From assembly GCF_016863175.1 (NCBI RefSeq), contig NZ_BOOJ01000036.1, positions 62,001-126,000 of the forward strand: DNA of 64,000 nucleotides. Reading direction: 5' to 3'. The stretch comes from Paraplanobispora siamensis (GTDB taxonomy: Bacteria > Actinomycetota > Actinomycetes > Streptosporangiales > Streptosporangiaceae). The notes beneath the pieces are model-generated. The model did not search any database and was not told the origin of the DNA. It worked only from the letters and a program-made list of their open reading frames with translations. This document shows positions 44,108-52,557 of the stretch, piece by piece. Within the stretch, counting starts at the first letter, position 1. Every line of letters begins with the position of its first letter. The position numbers were made by a program, and so were the translations under genes.

Positions 44108-44593
44108 ATGAGCACAACCACGGCAGCCGAGAAGAGAGTCCAGGCCAAGATCGAGTACAACGCGTTCCTGGCCGTGTGCCCGAGCCGGAAACTGCTCGAT
44201 CTGATCTCCGACAAATGGGTCGCTCTGATCCTGTGCGCACTCGGTGGCGGGGTTCCCCGGAGTGACGCGAGCCGCCGTGCAGGGCGCGACGGCGCTCTGC
44301 CCCAGACCGACGCAGACCGCCCGGGTGAGCCTCGGGCGATGCGCTTCTCGGAGCTGTCCCGGCTGCTTGCGGGCGTCAGCCAGAAGATGCTCACCCAGAC
44401 GCTGCGTTCCCTGGAGCGCGACGGTCTCATCACGCGCACCGCGACCCCCACCGTCCCCGTCACGGTCTCCTACGAGCTCACTGAACTCGGCCTGTCACTG
44501 CACCACCTGATGCGCGGGCTCAAGGACTGGGCCGAGACGCACATGGACGAAGTCCTCACCAACCGTGAAGCACACGATGCCCGCACCGCCTAA
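44108..44593 (+). CDS. HxlR-family regulator with an insertion
   Basis: 161-aa winged-helix protein. The family start with redox-type Cys (AVCPSRKLLDLISDKWVALI), the recognition region (FSELSRLLAGVSQKMLTQTL, LRSLERDGLITRT) and the C-terminal dimer helix are present. Between ALILCALGGG and MRFSEL there are about 30 extra residues (GVPRSDASRR...GEPRA) where other members have only a few, lengthening a loop in the DNA-binding domain. It is divergent from the AKR gene. The insertion does not break the frame. Confidence 0.85.
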   Translation: MSTTTAAEKRVQAKIEYNAFLAVCPSRKLLDLISDKWVALILCALGGGVPRSDASRRAGRDGALPQTDADRPGEPRAMRFSELSRLLAGVSQKMLTQTLRSLERDGLITRTATPTVPVTVSYELTELGLSLHHLMRGLKDWAETHMDEVLTNREAHDARTA

Positions 44594-44635
44594 ACGGATG
44601 AGTCCGAAGTCCGGTCAGTGGCGTAGGCGATCAGT

Positions 44636-44667
44636 GACCGGGTGACGGGCCGGCCGGTGACCCGGTC
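44636..44667 (+). terminator. Hairpin downstream of the HxlR gene
   Basis: GACCGGGT pairs with ACCCGGTC, with further G/C pairing inside around GGCCGGCC, 43 nt after the HxlR stop. It lies where an overlapping open frame begins, which argues that frame's first part is not coding. Confidence 0.55.
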
Positions 44668-44809
44668 GTGCCAGGTCGCGGCGGTCAGCGTGGGGCGGGC
44701 AAACCCGGCCCACCGGGGAGACGCCTCAGGGGTGGGCTCACCCGCCCGGTACGCGCTGCCGTACCCGCCTGCTGCTTTAGGACTTACTCGTCCAGCTCTG
44801 GCAGGTCCG

Positions 44810-45130
44810 CTGTCCGCGGGCACGTTCGCGGCCGCCGTCCTCGCGACCAGCGAGAACGAGAGCTTCGCCTACTGCGTCGACGGTCAGGCGGTCACCACGT
44901 TCGGCCTGTACTCCTACTCCCTCCGGGAAGGATCCGATCCCGACCGGCTCCGGGCCGATGTCGAGGACCTCGGGATGAACGTCGACGGCGACCAGCTCGA
45001 ATTCCCCGACGACCCCGTCCGCCGGGCTCTCGCCCTCGCCGAGCGCGCCGCGGGCGTCCACTTCTCCGCCGCCCACTACGCCCGCCCCGCGCTGGCCGGA
45101 CCCACCGAGCACCTCGATCCCTGCCGGTGA
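44810..45130 (+). pseudogene. C-terminal fragment of a DUF6461 protein
   Basis: The frame from about 44810 encodes LSAGTFAAAVLATSENESFA, then CVDGQAVTTFGLYSYS, GSDPDRLRADVEDLGM and RRALALAERAAGVHF, which looks like the second half of DUF6461 proteins (compare the full gene at 57170). The N-terminal ~70-100 residues of the family are missing; the in-frame sequence before 44810 is low-quality, contains a hairpin, and no start codon with a ribosome site is seen. I read it as a 5'-truncated remnant; a short expressed protein cannot be excluded. Confidence 0.55.
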
Positions 45131-45153
45131 CGCCCCGGGAGTGAACGCCCTGT

Positions 45154-45173
45154 AGGCGGTAGCCGTACCGCCT
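45154..45173. promoter_or_regulatory. Perfect palindrome upstream of the DUF6571 gene
   Basis: AGGCGGTA-GCCG-TACCGCCT, 8-bp perfect arms, 70 bp before the start codon. It could be an operator or a terminator for upstream transcription. Confidence 0.5.
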
Positions 45174-45242
45174 GTGTGTCGTCCTGGCCGAATCCGCCTT
45201 CACACGTGCCCTGCGGCCCTCGTGTCGCCGATGATGGACGGC

Positions 45243-47276
45243 ATGACAGAGTCCCCCTCTGTGCCGCCGGGGACCGGGCCGCTCGCACCGGGGTTCTCCG
45301 GGATCGACCCGGTGTCGATGAACGGGTTCATCGCCGAACTGGAGCGGGCCGGGCAGGTGATCGCTGAGCAGACCGAGAACATCCGCCGGGAGCTGACAGC
45401 CGCCGACCTGCCCGCCGCCGGGCTGGCCCCCATCCGGGAGATCGGTGGCTGGGTCGAGCAGCAGCTGCCCAGGCTGCGTCAGAGGGTGGCGACCATCACC
45501 GCTCCCGGGCCCGAGATGCCCGGGACGACCGGCACGGGTCTGCGGCCCTACCGGGAGGCGTCGCTGCTCGCTCCGGCCGAGGCCCGGCGCCAGGGGACCG
45601 ACCTGGGCAGGCGGTTCGCCGCCATCGACCCGGACGCGTTCCGCCTCGCCGGGCCGTACGCCTCCGACGAGATCGCCGCGGTGCTGAGGGAGCTGAAGGC
45701 GCACCGGCACGACGCCGTCTTCACCGCCGCGTTCTTCGCCGCTCTCGGTCCGGCCGGGATCGGTCATGTCACCGCCGCTCTACGCCGCCTGCCCGATGAC
45801 GAGCGGCCCGATGCGCTCGGTGTGGCCGGTACGGCTTTCGCCTCCGCGGTCAGCGGTGGGGTGGAGGTTCCCGGGTTCGCCGCGGTGATGAAGGCCGTGG
45901 AGAAGACGAGGGCCGAGGACACCGAGGGCATGGAGGCGGTCGCCGCCCTGCTGAGCCACGGTGACTACCCGGATGTGTGGCTGGCCGGAGTCGCCGGGCC
46001 CGCCCTGGGATCCGGCAGCCGGATCAGCGGTTCGACTCTGGCAGGGCTGCTCGACGCGCTGGGGAACAACCCCGCCGCGGCCCGCCTGGCGATCGGCTCG
46101 GCGGCCCGGTTCGGGCCCGACCCGGCTCCGCGGACTTTCTCCCTGCCCTTCGGACAGCTCCCGCCGTTACCGGACAAGTGGGACGGCCGACCCGAGCTGG
46201 CCGCGTTCCTGGAAGGGCTCAACGAGCGGGCGCGGAAGACCCCCGAGACGGCGGACGCCTTCGGACGGCTTCTGGCCGCGGCCTCCGGTGTCTACGACGG
46301 GAAGGACGGCGAGCACGGCCGGGAGGCGGCGTTCTTCGCCTACACCGTGATGACCACGGCGGACGGGTGGTCGTTGAACGACGCGACCCGGATCCACCTG
46401 GCGGAGATCGCGGGCTCGTACGCCACGGAGATCACTCTGGGCGCCAGCCTCAACGATGCGGATCTGGCCCGGGACAGCGCCATGCGGACCACTCCCGGCC
46501 TTTTCGAGTGGACGCCGCCACCGGGGGTACGGGGCGCCTTCCGGCTGAGTCCCGAGGACGCCTTCCGCTTCATGACCACCTTCGCCGGTGACGCCGACGC
46601 GCGGCTCCGTTTCGATGAGGGCATGGGGGAGTTCCTGCACAGGGTTCTTCCGTATGCGTCGAATGCTGCGAAGAGCAGTGGGAACATCGCTGCGCTGGAC
46701 AATTTGTTCGGGGCTCTGGGCAACGTCCGAGGCACCGAGCTGGCGGCCGCCGTACGGGTCCTCAAGCCCGGAGATGAAGGCGCGGAGGACGCCGAGGACG
46801 CCGAGAGCTTTCTCATGGGTGCCGGCCTGGGAGCGCTCGGGCTGATCTATCCCTTCTCCTCCATCCCCAGGACCTGGACTGCTCTGTCCACCGGGGTTTC
46901 CGGCTACTACACCTACGGCCGGGAAACGGAGGAGAAGGTGAAGGAGCTCCTGGAATCGGATGAGGCGGAGACGCTGGGGCGCCGTCGTGAGATGGCCGAG
47001 CTTCTAATGACGCAGGGATTCACTCCCCGGACGCCTCCGTCCGGCGTCATCGCCGACTCGGACGGCGGCCTCCGCCCATTCGAGGACATCCTCAAGCAGG
47101 GTGCCGCAGGGGCGAAGGCTTTCGACCAGTGGATGGCCGACAACGGCATGGGGAAGGGTGATCTTCTTTCTCTGGGCGAGCTGGTGGCACGGCAGGCTAC
47201 GGCCTTTAACGGTACGAAAGAAGATGCCTACAGTCGTGGGCGGAATTATGTGGAATCGGGGCTCACGACCGATTGA
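45243..47276 (+). CDS. Large DUF6571-like protein with WXG-like N-terminus
   Basis: 677-aa soluble protein. The first ~90 residues are a helical hairpin resembling WXG100/LXG-type heads (MNGFIAELERAGQVIAEQTE, WVEQQLPRLRQRVATI). The middle resembles DUF6571 of actinomycetes (DAVFTAAFFAALGPAGIGHV, followed by alpha-helical repeats). Near 535-560 a Gly/hydrophobic stretch (FLMGAGLGALGLIYPFSSIP) could be a membrane-active segment. The last 700 bp have visibly lower GC than the rest. With a WXG-like gene and a lipoprotein downstream it resembles type VII secretion effector loci, but no known toxin domain is visible. ATG 45231 is an alternative start. Confidence 0.7.
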   Translation: MTESPSVPPGTGPLAPGFSGIDPVSMNGFIAELERAGQVIAEQTENIRRELTAADLPAAGLAPIREIGGWVEQQLPRLRQRVATITAPGPEMPGTTGTGLRPYREASLLAPAEARRQGTDLGRRFAAIDPDAFRLAGPYASDEIAAVLRELKAHRHDAVFTAAFFAALGPAGIGHVTAALRRLPDDERPDALGVAGTAFASAVSGGVEVPGFAAVMKAVEKTRAEDTEGMEAVAALLSHGDYPDVWLAGVAGPALGSGSRISGSTLAGLLDALGNNPAAARLAIGSAARFGPDPAPRTFSLPFGQLPPLPDKWDGRPELAAFLEGLNERARKTPETADAFGRLLAAASGVYDGKDGEHGREAAFFAYTVMTTADGWSLNDATRIHLAEIAGSYATEITLGASLNDADLARDSAMRTTPGLFEWTPPPGVRGAFRLSPEDAFRFMTTFAGDADARLRFDEGMGEFLHRVLPYASNAAKSSGNIAALDNLFGALGNVRGTELAAAVRVLKPGDEGAEDAEDAESFLMGAGLGALGLIYPFSSIPRTWTALSTGVSGYYTYGRETEEKVKELLESDEAETLGRRREMAELLMTQGFTPRTPPSGVIADSDGGLRPFEDILKQGAAGAKAFDQWMADNGMGKGDLLSLGELVARQATAFNGTKEDAYSRGRNYVESGLTTD

Positions 47277-47712
47277 GGCACTGGGTCTCGCCCCGTACGG
47301 AGTATCGGCCCTTAGTGGACTCCAGCAGAATCACGGTCCTTGAAGGCTCGTGCGCCATGCGGATTACTTTTCCTGAACTTTCTGTAATGCCGTAATCGGC
47401 GATGTCCTTCAGAACGCTCACCATGATGGAGTTCAGCGTGTAAGGCTCTGACTGCGGAGACGCATCCGGTGCCGTTGCGGCGAAGGTGCGTTTGACCTTG
47501 TCGTCTCCGCATGGGATGTCCTTGTCGCCCGGGTCGGTGACCTGCACGTCCTGGGCGCTCACCTCGTCGAGAAGCTTCAGAATGTGCGTCTTGAGAGTGG
47601 CCCCCGCCTCGGCCGCCGTCGGTTCGTCGTCGCTGCATCCGGCCATGGCCAGACCGGCCGCCAGAAGCGTCGCGCCGAGCCGTACGGGAAGGCTTCGGTT
47701 GGAACGGGGCAT
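47263..47712 (-). CDS. Small putative lipoprotein
   Basis: 149-aa exported protein: Arg-containing n-region, hydrophobic core (RLGATLLAAGLAMAGC) and a lipobox with Cys at about 25. The mature part (about 125 aa) has two further Cys (DIPCGDDKV and ETQCLN) likely to form a disulfide. GGAGGG sits 7 nt before the ATG. Its 3' end overlaps the DUF6571 gene by 14 bp, convergently. Function unknown; proximity suggests a partner or protective factor for the neighbouring protein. Confidence 0.75.
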   Translation of the reverse strand: MPRSNRSLPVRLGATLLAAGLAMAGCSDDEPTAAEAGATLKTHILKLLDEVSAQDVQVTDPGDKDIPCGDDKVKRTFAATAPDASPQSEPYTLNSIMVSVLKDIADYGITESSGKVIRMAHEPSRTVILLESTKGRYSVRGETQCLNRS

Positions 47713-47825
47713 TGGATACCCTCCAAAGAGCTGGCCGTCTGAGCGCACCATCTCATATCGTCCGGGAGAGCGCACAAGCCGTTCCAAGGAGAAAGGGGAA
47801 GCGTTTGATCCCCGAACCACCGGAT

Positions 47826-48095
47826 ATGGCCCCTAATCCCCGTAGGGAAGAATTGGCGCGGGTGCTGGAGAAGGTGCGCATTTACGCGGCGCAGCTGGAG
47901 GCGGCGCTGGATCCGGCGCATGCGACGTTCACCGGTGAGGCCGTCTGGACGGGTCCGGCGGCGCGGGACTTCGCCGGGGAGCTGACCGGGCGCAGGGCGC
48001 GGCTGCGGATGCTCACCCGGCGGGTCGTCGAGGAGCTGGAGGAAGAGCTGCGGGCCACACCCGAGAAGGTGGCCCGATCCTCGGCCGCGAGGTGA
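47826..48095 (+). CDS. Small WXG100-like helical protein
   Basis: 89-aa protein made of two amphipathic helices around a central W-containing turn (TFTGEAVWTGPAARDFAGEL), the plan of WXG100 proteins secreted by type VII systems, with a basic C-terminus. It is divergent from the lipoprotein. A TTG at 47805 with AGGGGA upstream would add seven residues. The link to the DUF6571 gene is by position only. Confidence 0.65.
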   Translation: MAPNPRREELARVLEKVRIYAAQLEAALDPAHATFTGEAVWTGPAARDFAGELTGRRARLRMLTRRVVEELEEELRATPEKVARSSAAR

Positions 48096-48164
48096 GGCGA
48101 TCCGTTCCCCGGACCATGCGGTGATGCCGGTCCGGACATCCCCGGCTCGTCGGATCGGAAGTCC

Positions 48165-48878
48165 TCAGGCCAGGCGATGGCCGCCGTCGACGTGCAGCAC
48201 CGTCGCGGTGATGAACCCGTTCCGCATCACCGACAGGAACGCCTGGGCGATGTCGTCGGGGGTGCCGATGCGCCGGGCCGGGAGGCGTTCGGACATTTGG
48301 GCGAAGGCGGCCTGTCTGTCCATGCCGAGCTGGTCCCAGATGGGGGTGTCCACCCAGCCCGGGGAGATCACGTTCACCCGCACGGGTGCCAGCTCGACGG
48401 CCAGCCCGCAGGCCAGCGAGGCGAGCGCGCCGTTGGCCGCGGCCACGATCGTGTTCGACCCGTTCGGCCGGTAGGCGTTGACGCCCGAGGTGTAGGTGAT
48501 CGATCCGGTCACGTGCCCGGCCGCGTGCCTGCCGACCAGCCAGGCGCCCAGCAGCTTGGTGTCGATGACCGCCCGGGCGGTGGCGGTGGTGACGTCGGCG
48601 CTGCGGCCGTACGCCCCGGTCGCGTCCATCGCGGTGACCACCACGTGCTCCACCTGTCCCACCCGGTCGAACAGCCCGGCCACGTCCTCCGCCCGGCCGA
48701 TGTCCGCCGTCACCGTGCCGAGCCTGCCCTGCGCGTCCCGTTCCAGGTCCGCGCGGGCCGCGGCGAGCCGGTCGGCGGACCGGCCGGCGATCGTCACGTC
48801 CATGCCCTCGGCGAGCAGGGTGCGGGCCAGGGCCAGGCCCATTCCGGAGCCGCCTCCGATGATCATTGCGTCAGTCAT
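48165..48878 (-). CDS. SDR oxidoreductase with non-canonical active site
   Basis: 237-aa classical-size short-chain dehydrogenase. The cofactor motif is GGGSGMGLALARTL and the C-terminal SPGWVDTP is normal. At the catalytic site the Ser is kept (YTSGVNAY) but the Y-x3-K pair is replaced by V-A-A-A-N in the segment IVAAANGALASLA. Known subfamilies with AAANG at this place exist, so it may use a different mechanism or be non-catalytic. It is divergent from an MmyB-type regulator. Confidence 0.87.
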   Translation of the reverse strand: MTDAMIIGGGSGMGLALARTLLAEGMDVTIAGRSADRLAAARADLERDAQGRLGTVTADIGRAEDVAGLFDRVGQVEHVVVTAMDATGAYGRSADVTTATARAVIDTKLLGAWLVGRHAAGHVTGSITYTSGVNAYRPNGSNTIVAAANGALASLACGLAVELAPVRVNVISPGWVDTPIWDQLGMDRQAAFAQMSERLPARRIGTPDDIAQAFLSVMRNGFITATVLHVDGGHRLA

Positions 48879-48980
48879 GCTCCAAGGCTCCGCCGCCCGG
48901 CCGGGACCGGGAAGGCCGCCCGGTTCCTGGGTGCGACACGGCCACCCGGAGGCCGATCGTCCGGTGGCAGACTCGAGGGC

Positions 48981-49817
48981 GTGAACGCGATGGCGGAGTT
49001 CCTTCGGGTACGGCGCGGGCGGATCGGCCCGGCCGACGTCGGGCTGCCCACCGGGCCGGGCGCCCGGCGCACCCCCGGACTGCGTCGCGAGGAACTGGCC
49101 GTGCTGGCCGGGGTGAGCGTGGACTACTACACCCGCATCGAGCAGGGCCGGGAGATCGCACCCAGTGACGCGGTGCTGGACGCGCTGGCCCGGGCCCTGC
49201 GGCTCACCGACGACGAGCACGCCCACCTGCTCGCCCTGGCCGACCGGGCCGCCGGGCGGACGCCGCGCCGCCGGCCCCCCGACCGGCAACCGGCCCGGCC
49301 GGGTCTGCGGCTGCTGCTGGACTCGCTCCGGCCCGGTCCGGCGTATGTGCTCAACGAGGTCAACGACGTGCTGGCCGCCAACCCCGAAGGGGTGGCGCTG
49401 CTGGCCGGGCTCGGCGAGTGGCCGCCCGCGCGGCGCAACGTGATCCGGTACACCTTCCTGCACCCGGCCGCGCGGACGCTCTTCGCCGACTGGGACCGGG
49501 TGGCGAGGAACAGCGTCGCGCACCTGCACACCGCCGAGCTGACCGCCCCGGAGCAGGCCGCCGCGCTGGTCGCCGAGCTGTCGGCGGCCAGTGGTGAGTT
49601 CGCCGCGCTGTGGCGCAGGCACGAGGTGTGGGTCAAGCGCGGCGGCCGGACCGCGTTCCGGCACCCGGTGATCGGCTCGCTCACCCTGGCCAACGAGGTG
49701 CTCGCCACCGCCGGTGACGGCCAGCGGCTGCTGGTCTATCAGGCCGCACCCGGTACGGCCGAGCACGACGCCCTGGTCCTGCTCGCGATGACCGCCCAGA
49801 GCGTGGACGCTGTGTAG
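48981..49817 (+). CDS. XRE-family regulator with MmyB-like ligand domain
   Basis: 278-aa regulator. HTH at about 10-75 (RTPGLRREELAVLAGVSVDY, RIEQGREIAPS) and an MmyB-like ligand-binding domain at about 100-270 (AYVLNEVNDVLAANPEGVAL, NVIRYTFLHPAARTLFADW). Such regulators commonly sit opposite SDR genes, as here, and bind fatty-acid-like ligands in characterised cases; they probably control the SDR. GTG 48981 has GAGGG close upstream; ATG 48990 is an alternative. Confidence 0.88.
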   Translation: MNAMAEFLRVRRGRIGPADVGLPTGPGARRTPGLRREELAVLAGVSVDYYTRIEQGREIAPSDAVLDALARALRLTDDEHAHLLALADRAAGRTPRRRPPDRQPARPGLRLLLDSLRPGPAYVLNEVNDVLAANPEGVALLAGLGEWPPARRNVIRYTFLHPAARTLFADWDRVARNSVAHLHTAELTAPEQAAALVAELSAASGEFAALWRRHEVWVKRGGRTAFRHPVIGSLTLANEVLATAGDGQRLLVYQAAPGTAEHDALVLLAMTAQSVDAV

Positions 49818-49861
49818 GAGGGCTGCGCCCGGTCCGGATCAGACGCCGGAGCCCGGCCCGG

Positions 49862-50731
49862 TCAGCGGGGGCTGGGGACGGCGGCGCCGGCCAGGAGGCG
49901 TTCGCATGCTTCCAGCAGGCGTCGCCGGTGCACCCGGGCCCGTTCGGCGAAGCCCCGCTGTTCGGCGGCGTACTTGGCCCGTCCCTCGGGTGTCTCGATC
50001 CGGATCGCCCGGTAGCCGAGCGCGCTCAGGTCGTAGGGGGCGGCCCGCATGTCCACGGCGCGGATGTCACGGGCCAGCGTGAAGCAGTCGGCGACCAGCT
50101 CGCTGCCCACCAGCGGCGACAGCTTGTACGCCCATTTGTACAGGTCCATGTTGGCGTGCAGGCAGCCCGGCTGCTCCAGTTCGTGCTGCCGCTCCCGCGT
50201 GGGCTGCAACGCGTTGAGCGGGCGCGCCTGCGGGGTGAAGAAGCGGAAGGCGTCGAAATGGCTGCACCGCACGCCGCGTTCTTCCACGACCCGGGCGATC
50301 TCCTCCCCGCTGAGCCGAAGCGGCCAGGACTCGTGCCGGATCTCCGTCGTCCGGTAGACCATCGCCCACTCGTGCAGGCCGAAGCAGCCGAAGTACGCCG
50401 GGCGTTCCGCGGTGGCGGCCAGCAGCCGTGCGGCCCACTCGACGGTGGCGCCGCGCCTGTCCATCAGCGCCCCGGTGTCGAGCGTGGCTCCTTCGGGGGT
50501 GTCGACGTAGTCGCGGCCGAAGTCGCGGGCCCCCTTCAGCACCACCCCGGCGCCCGGGTGCCACTGTTGCAGCCGCGCGGGCCGGTACCCGTAGTAGGTG
50601 AACAGGAAGTCCTCGACGGGATGGGTCTCGCCCCGCGCCCGGCGCGCCAGGTGGGGCGCCGTCCATGCCTCGACCCGCCGCCGGTGGGCCTGCGCCCGCG
50701 CCCGCCACACTTCCGGCTCCAGAACCTCCAC
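49862..50731 (-). CDS. Conserved actinobacterial protein (often labelled 3-methyladenine DNA glycosylase)
   Basis: 289-aa soluble protein starting EVWRARAQAHRRRVEAWTAP, with HPVEDFLFTYYGYRPARLQQ, FGCFGLHEWAMVYR, CSHFDAFRFFTP and CLHANMDLYKWAYKL. Close relatives in Streptomyces carry the glycosylase label, but I see no HhH motif or known glycosylase catalytic signature, so the label is doubtful. The many conserved His/Tyr/Trp residues suggest an enzyme. The GTG lacks a ribosome site and may be leaderless. Confidence 0.6.
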   Translation of the reverse strand: MEVLEPEVWRARAQAHRRRVEAWTAPHLARRARGETHPVEDFLFTYYGYRPARLQQWHPGAGVVLKGARDFGRDYVDTPEGATLDTGALMDRRGATVEWAARLLAATAERPAYFGCFGLHEWAMVYRTTEIRHESWPLRLSGEEIARVVEERGVRCSHFDAFRFFTPQARPLNALQPTRERQHELEQPGCLHANMDLYKWAYKLSPLVGSELVADCFTLARDIRAVDMRAAPYDLSALGYRAIRIETPEGRAKYAAEQRGFAERARVHRRRLLEACERLLAGAAVPSPR

Positions 50732-50964
50732 CGGTGAATGGTATGCGGGGGTCCGTACCGCCCGGCAAACCGATCACGCCCATCACGGGGTCCGCTGCCG
50801 GCGGGCTCTCCGGCGGGGTGGTCCCGCGTGTCTGCGGGGTCCCGTCCGGTGCATTCAGCCGGAGGATTATCCTCAACAGGGCAGATGACGTCACGAGATG
50901 TTAAAACGATCTCCTCGATGTGTCACTCTTGGGGAGCGGGTCCCATGAAAGGGGCTGGCGGTTC

Positions 50965-52557
50965 ATGAGCGGAGGCGATCACATTTCCGGGCCGACTCTC
51001 ATGATCCTCCCATCGGGAGGCCCGGCGGACCCGCCCGGCTCCGAGCCGGAGACCGTCGCGACGATACAGGCCCTGCTGGACGGCATCACGGCGCATGCCG
51101 CCTGGTCGGTGCCGATCCATGACGAGGCCGGAGAGATCCTCGACTTCGAGATCCGGGCGGTCAGCCCGGACGCGCGGGACATCCACGGCCGGACCGGCAA
51201 GGACCTGCTCGGGATGCGCGCCTTCGGGGCCTACTCCCCTGCGGACGACAGCCCTCTGCGCGAGGTCTACCTGCGGGTCCTGGAGACCGGCGAGCCCGAG
51301 GACATCCCCCAGTACGTCCACACGGAGACCACCGAGGGCGTTCCCCACCGCTCGACGTACACCCTCAGAGTCGCCAGGGTCCACGGCGGGCTGCTCGTCA
51401 CGTGGACCCACGACGACGAGGAGGAGCGGATCGCGGCGCGCCTGGCCAACACCGAGCGCCTGGGAAACCTGGGCTGGGGCCGCTGGAACCTGGTCACCGG
51501 CGAGGTCGAGTGGTCCGACCAGCTGTACCGCATGCACCGGCGGGACCCGGCCGACGGTCCGCTCGACCTGGAGCAGTACCGCGGCATCACCCACCCCGAG
51601 GATCTGGCGCTCGTCGACCAGGCGGTGACCGCCTTCGGCGACGGGGGCACCTCCTACGAGTACGAGCTGCGGGTCCTCGTCGGCGACGAGTACCGCGTCA
51701 TCCGCAACGTGGCCGAGGTCAGCCGGGACGCCGCGGGCCGGCCCGTGGAGATCTACGGCCTGATGCAGGACGTCACCGACTGGCGGCACACCACCCACCA
51801 GCTCGCCGACGCCCGGCAGCGGCTGGAGGAGGAGTCGCGGCTCGCCGCCGAGCTGCAGCACATCATCATGCCCGCGCAGGAGGACGTCCTCTCCCTGCCC
51901 GCCCTGCGGGTGGCCGTGCGCTACGACGCGGCCGAGACCGCTCCGCTGGGCGGCGACTGGTACCAGGCGATCCCGCTGAGCGACGACGAGGCGCTGCTGG
52001 CCGTGGGCGACGTCGCCGGGAGCGGCCTGGCCGCCGCCGCCGCGATGGCCAAGCTCCGCCACGCGATCACCGGTCTGGCCTTCGCCGACCAGGCGCCCGA
52101 CCGGATCCTCGTGACGCTGAACCGGCTCCTGCGCCGCATCCGTCCCGACGTGCTCGCCACCGCCGTCGTCGCCCGCTTCCGGGCCAAGGATCGCACGCTC
52201 ACCTTCACCCACGCCGGTCACCCGCCCATGCTGCTGGTCCGGGGCTCCCAGGTGCACCGGCTGCTCCAGCCCGGTGTGCTGCTCGGGGTCTTCGACGACG
52301 TGAGCTACAGCGCGGCGCAGGTACGGCTCCAGCCCGACGACCTGGTCGTGATGTTCACCGACGGCCTCATCGAGCTGCCGGGCCGCGACCTCTTCGAGGG
52401 CCTGAACCTGCTCGGCGAGAGCATCGCCGAGGCGGTGCGGGCGGCGCCCGCCGACCGGCTGGCCGCGGTGATGAGCGTGCTGGTGCCCAGCAACACCAGT
52501 GACGACACCTGCATGCTGGTCGCCCATCTCCGACCCGACAGCCCGGAAGTGTCATGA
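50965..52557 (+). CDS. PAS-domain SpoIIE-type PP2C phosphatase
   Basis: 530-aa soluble phosphatase. Two PAS domains (about 25-150 and 160-290; the second has LGWGRWNLVTGEVEWSDQLY) are joined by a coiled coil (HQLADARQRLEEESRLAAEL) to a SpoIIE catalytic domain (about 320-525) with GGDWYQAIPL, VGDVAGSGLAAAAAMAKLRH, THAGHPPMLL and MFTDGLIE. It should dephosphorylate a STAS antagonist; the best candidate is the STAS protein whose gene overlaps its stop by 4 bp. Start ATG 50965 preferred over GTG 50920. Confidence 0.9.
   Translation: MSGGDHISGPTLMILPSGGPADPPGSEPETVATIQALLDGITAHAAWSVPIHDEAGEILDFEIRAVSPDARDIHGRTGKDLLGMRAFGAYSPADDSPLREVYLRVLETGEPEDIPQYVHTETTEGVPHRSTYTLRVARVHGGLLVTWTHDDEEERIAARLANTERLGNLGWGRWNLVTGEVEWSDQLYRMHRRDPADGPLDLEQYRGITHPEDLALVDQAVTAFGDGGTSYEYELRVLVGDEYRVIRNVAEVSRDAAGRPVEIYGLMQDVTDWRHTTHQLADARQRLEEESRLAAELQHIIMPAQEDVLSLPALRVAVRYDAAETAPLGGDWYQAIPLSDDEALLAVGDVAGSGLAAAAAMAKLRHAITGLAFADQAPDRILVTLNRLLRRIRPDVLATAVVARFRAKDRTLTFTHAGHPPMLLVRGSQVHRLLQPGVLLGVFDDVSYSAAQVRLQPDDLVVMFTDGLIELPGRDLFEGLNLLGESIAEAVRAAPADRLAAVMSVLVPSNTSDDTCMLVAHLRPDSPEVS

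Noticed and set aside
44668-45144. Alternative frame over the DUF6461 fragment
   Set aside because: Arg/Pro-rich with no family features; the other frame carries the recognisable DUF6461 half.
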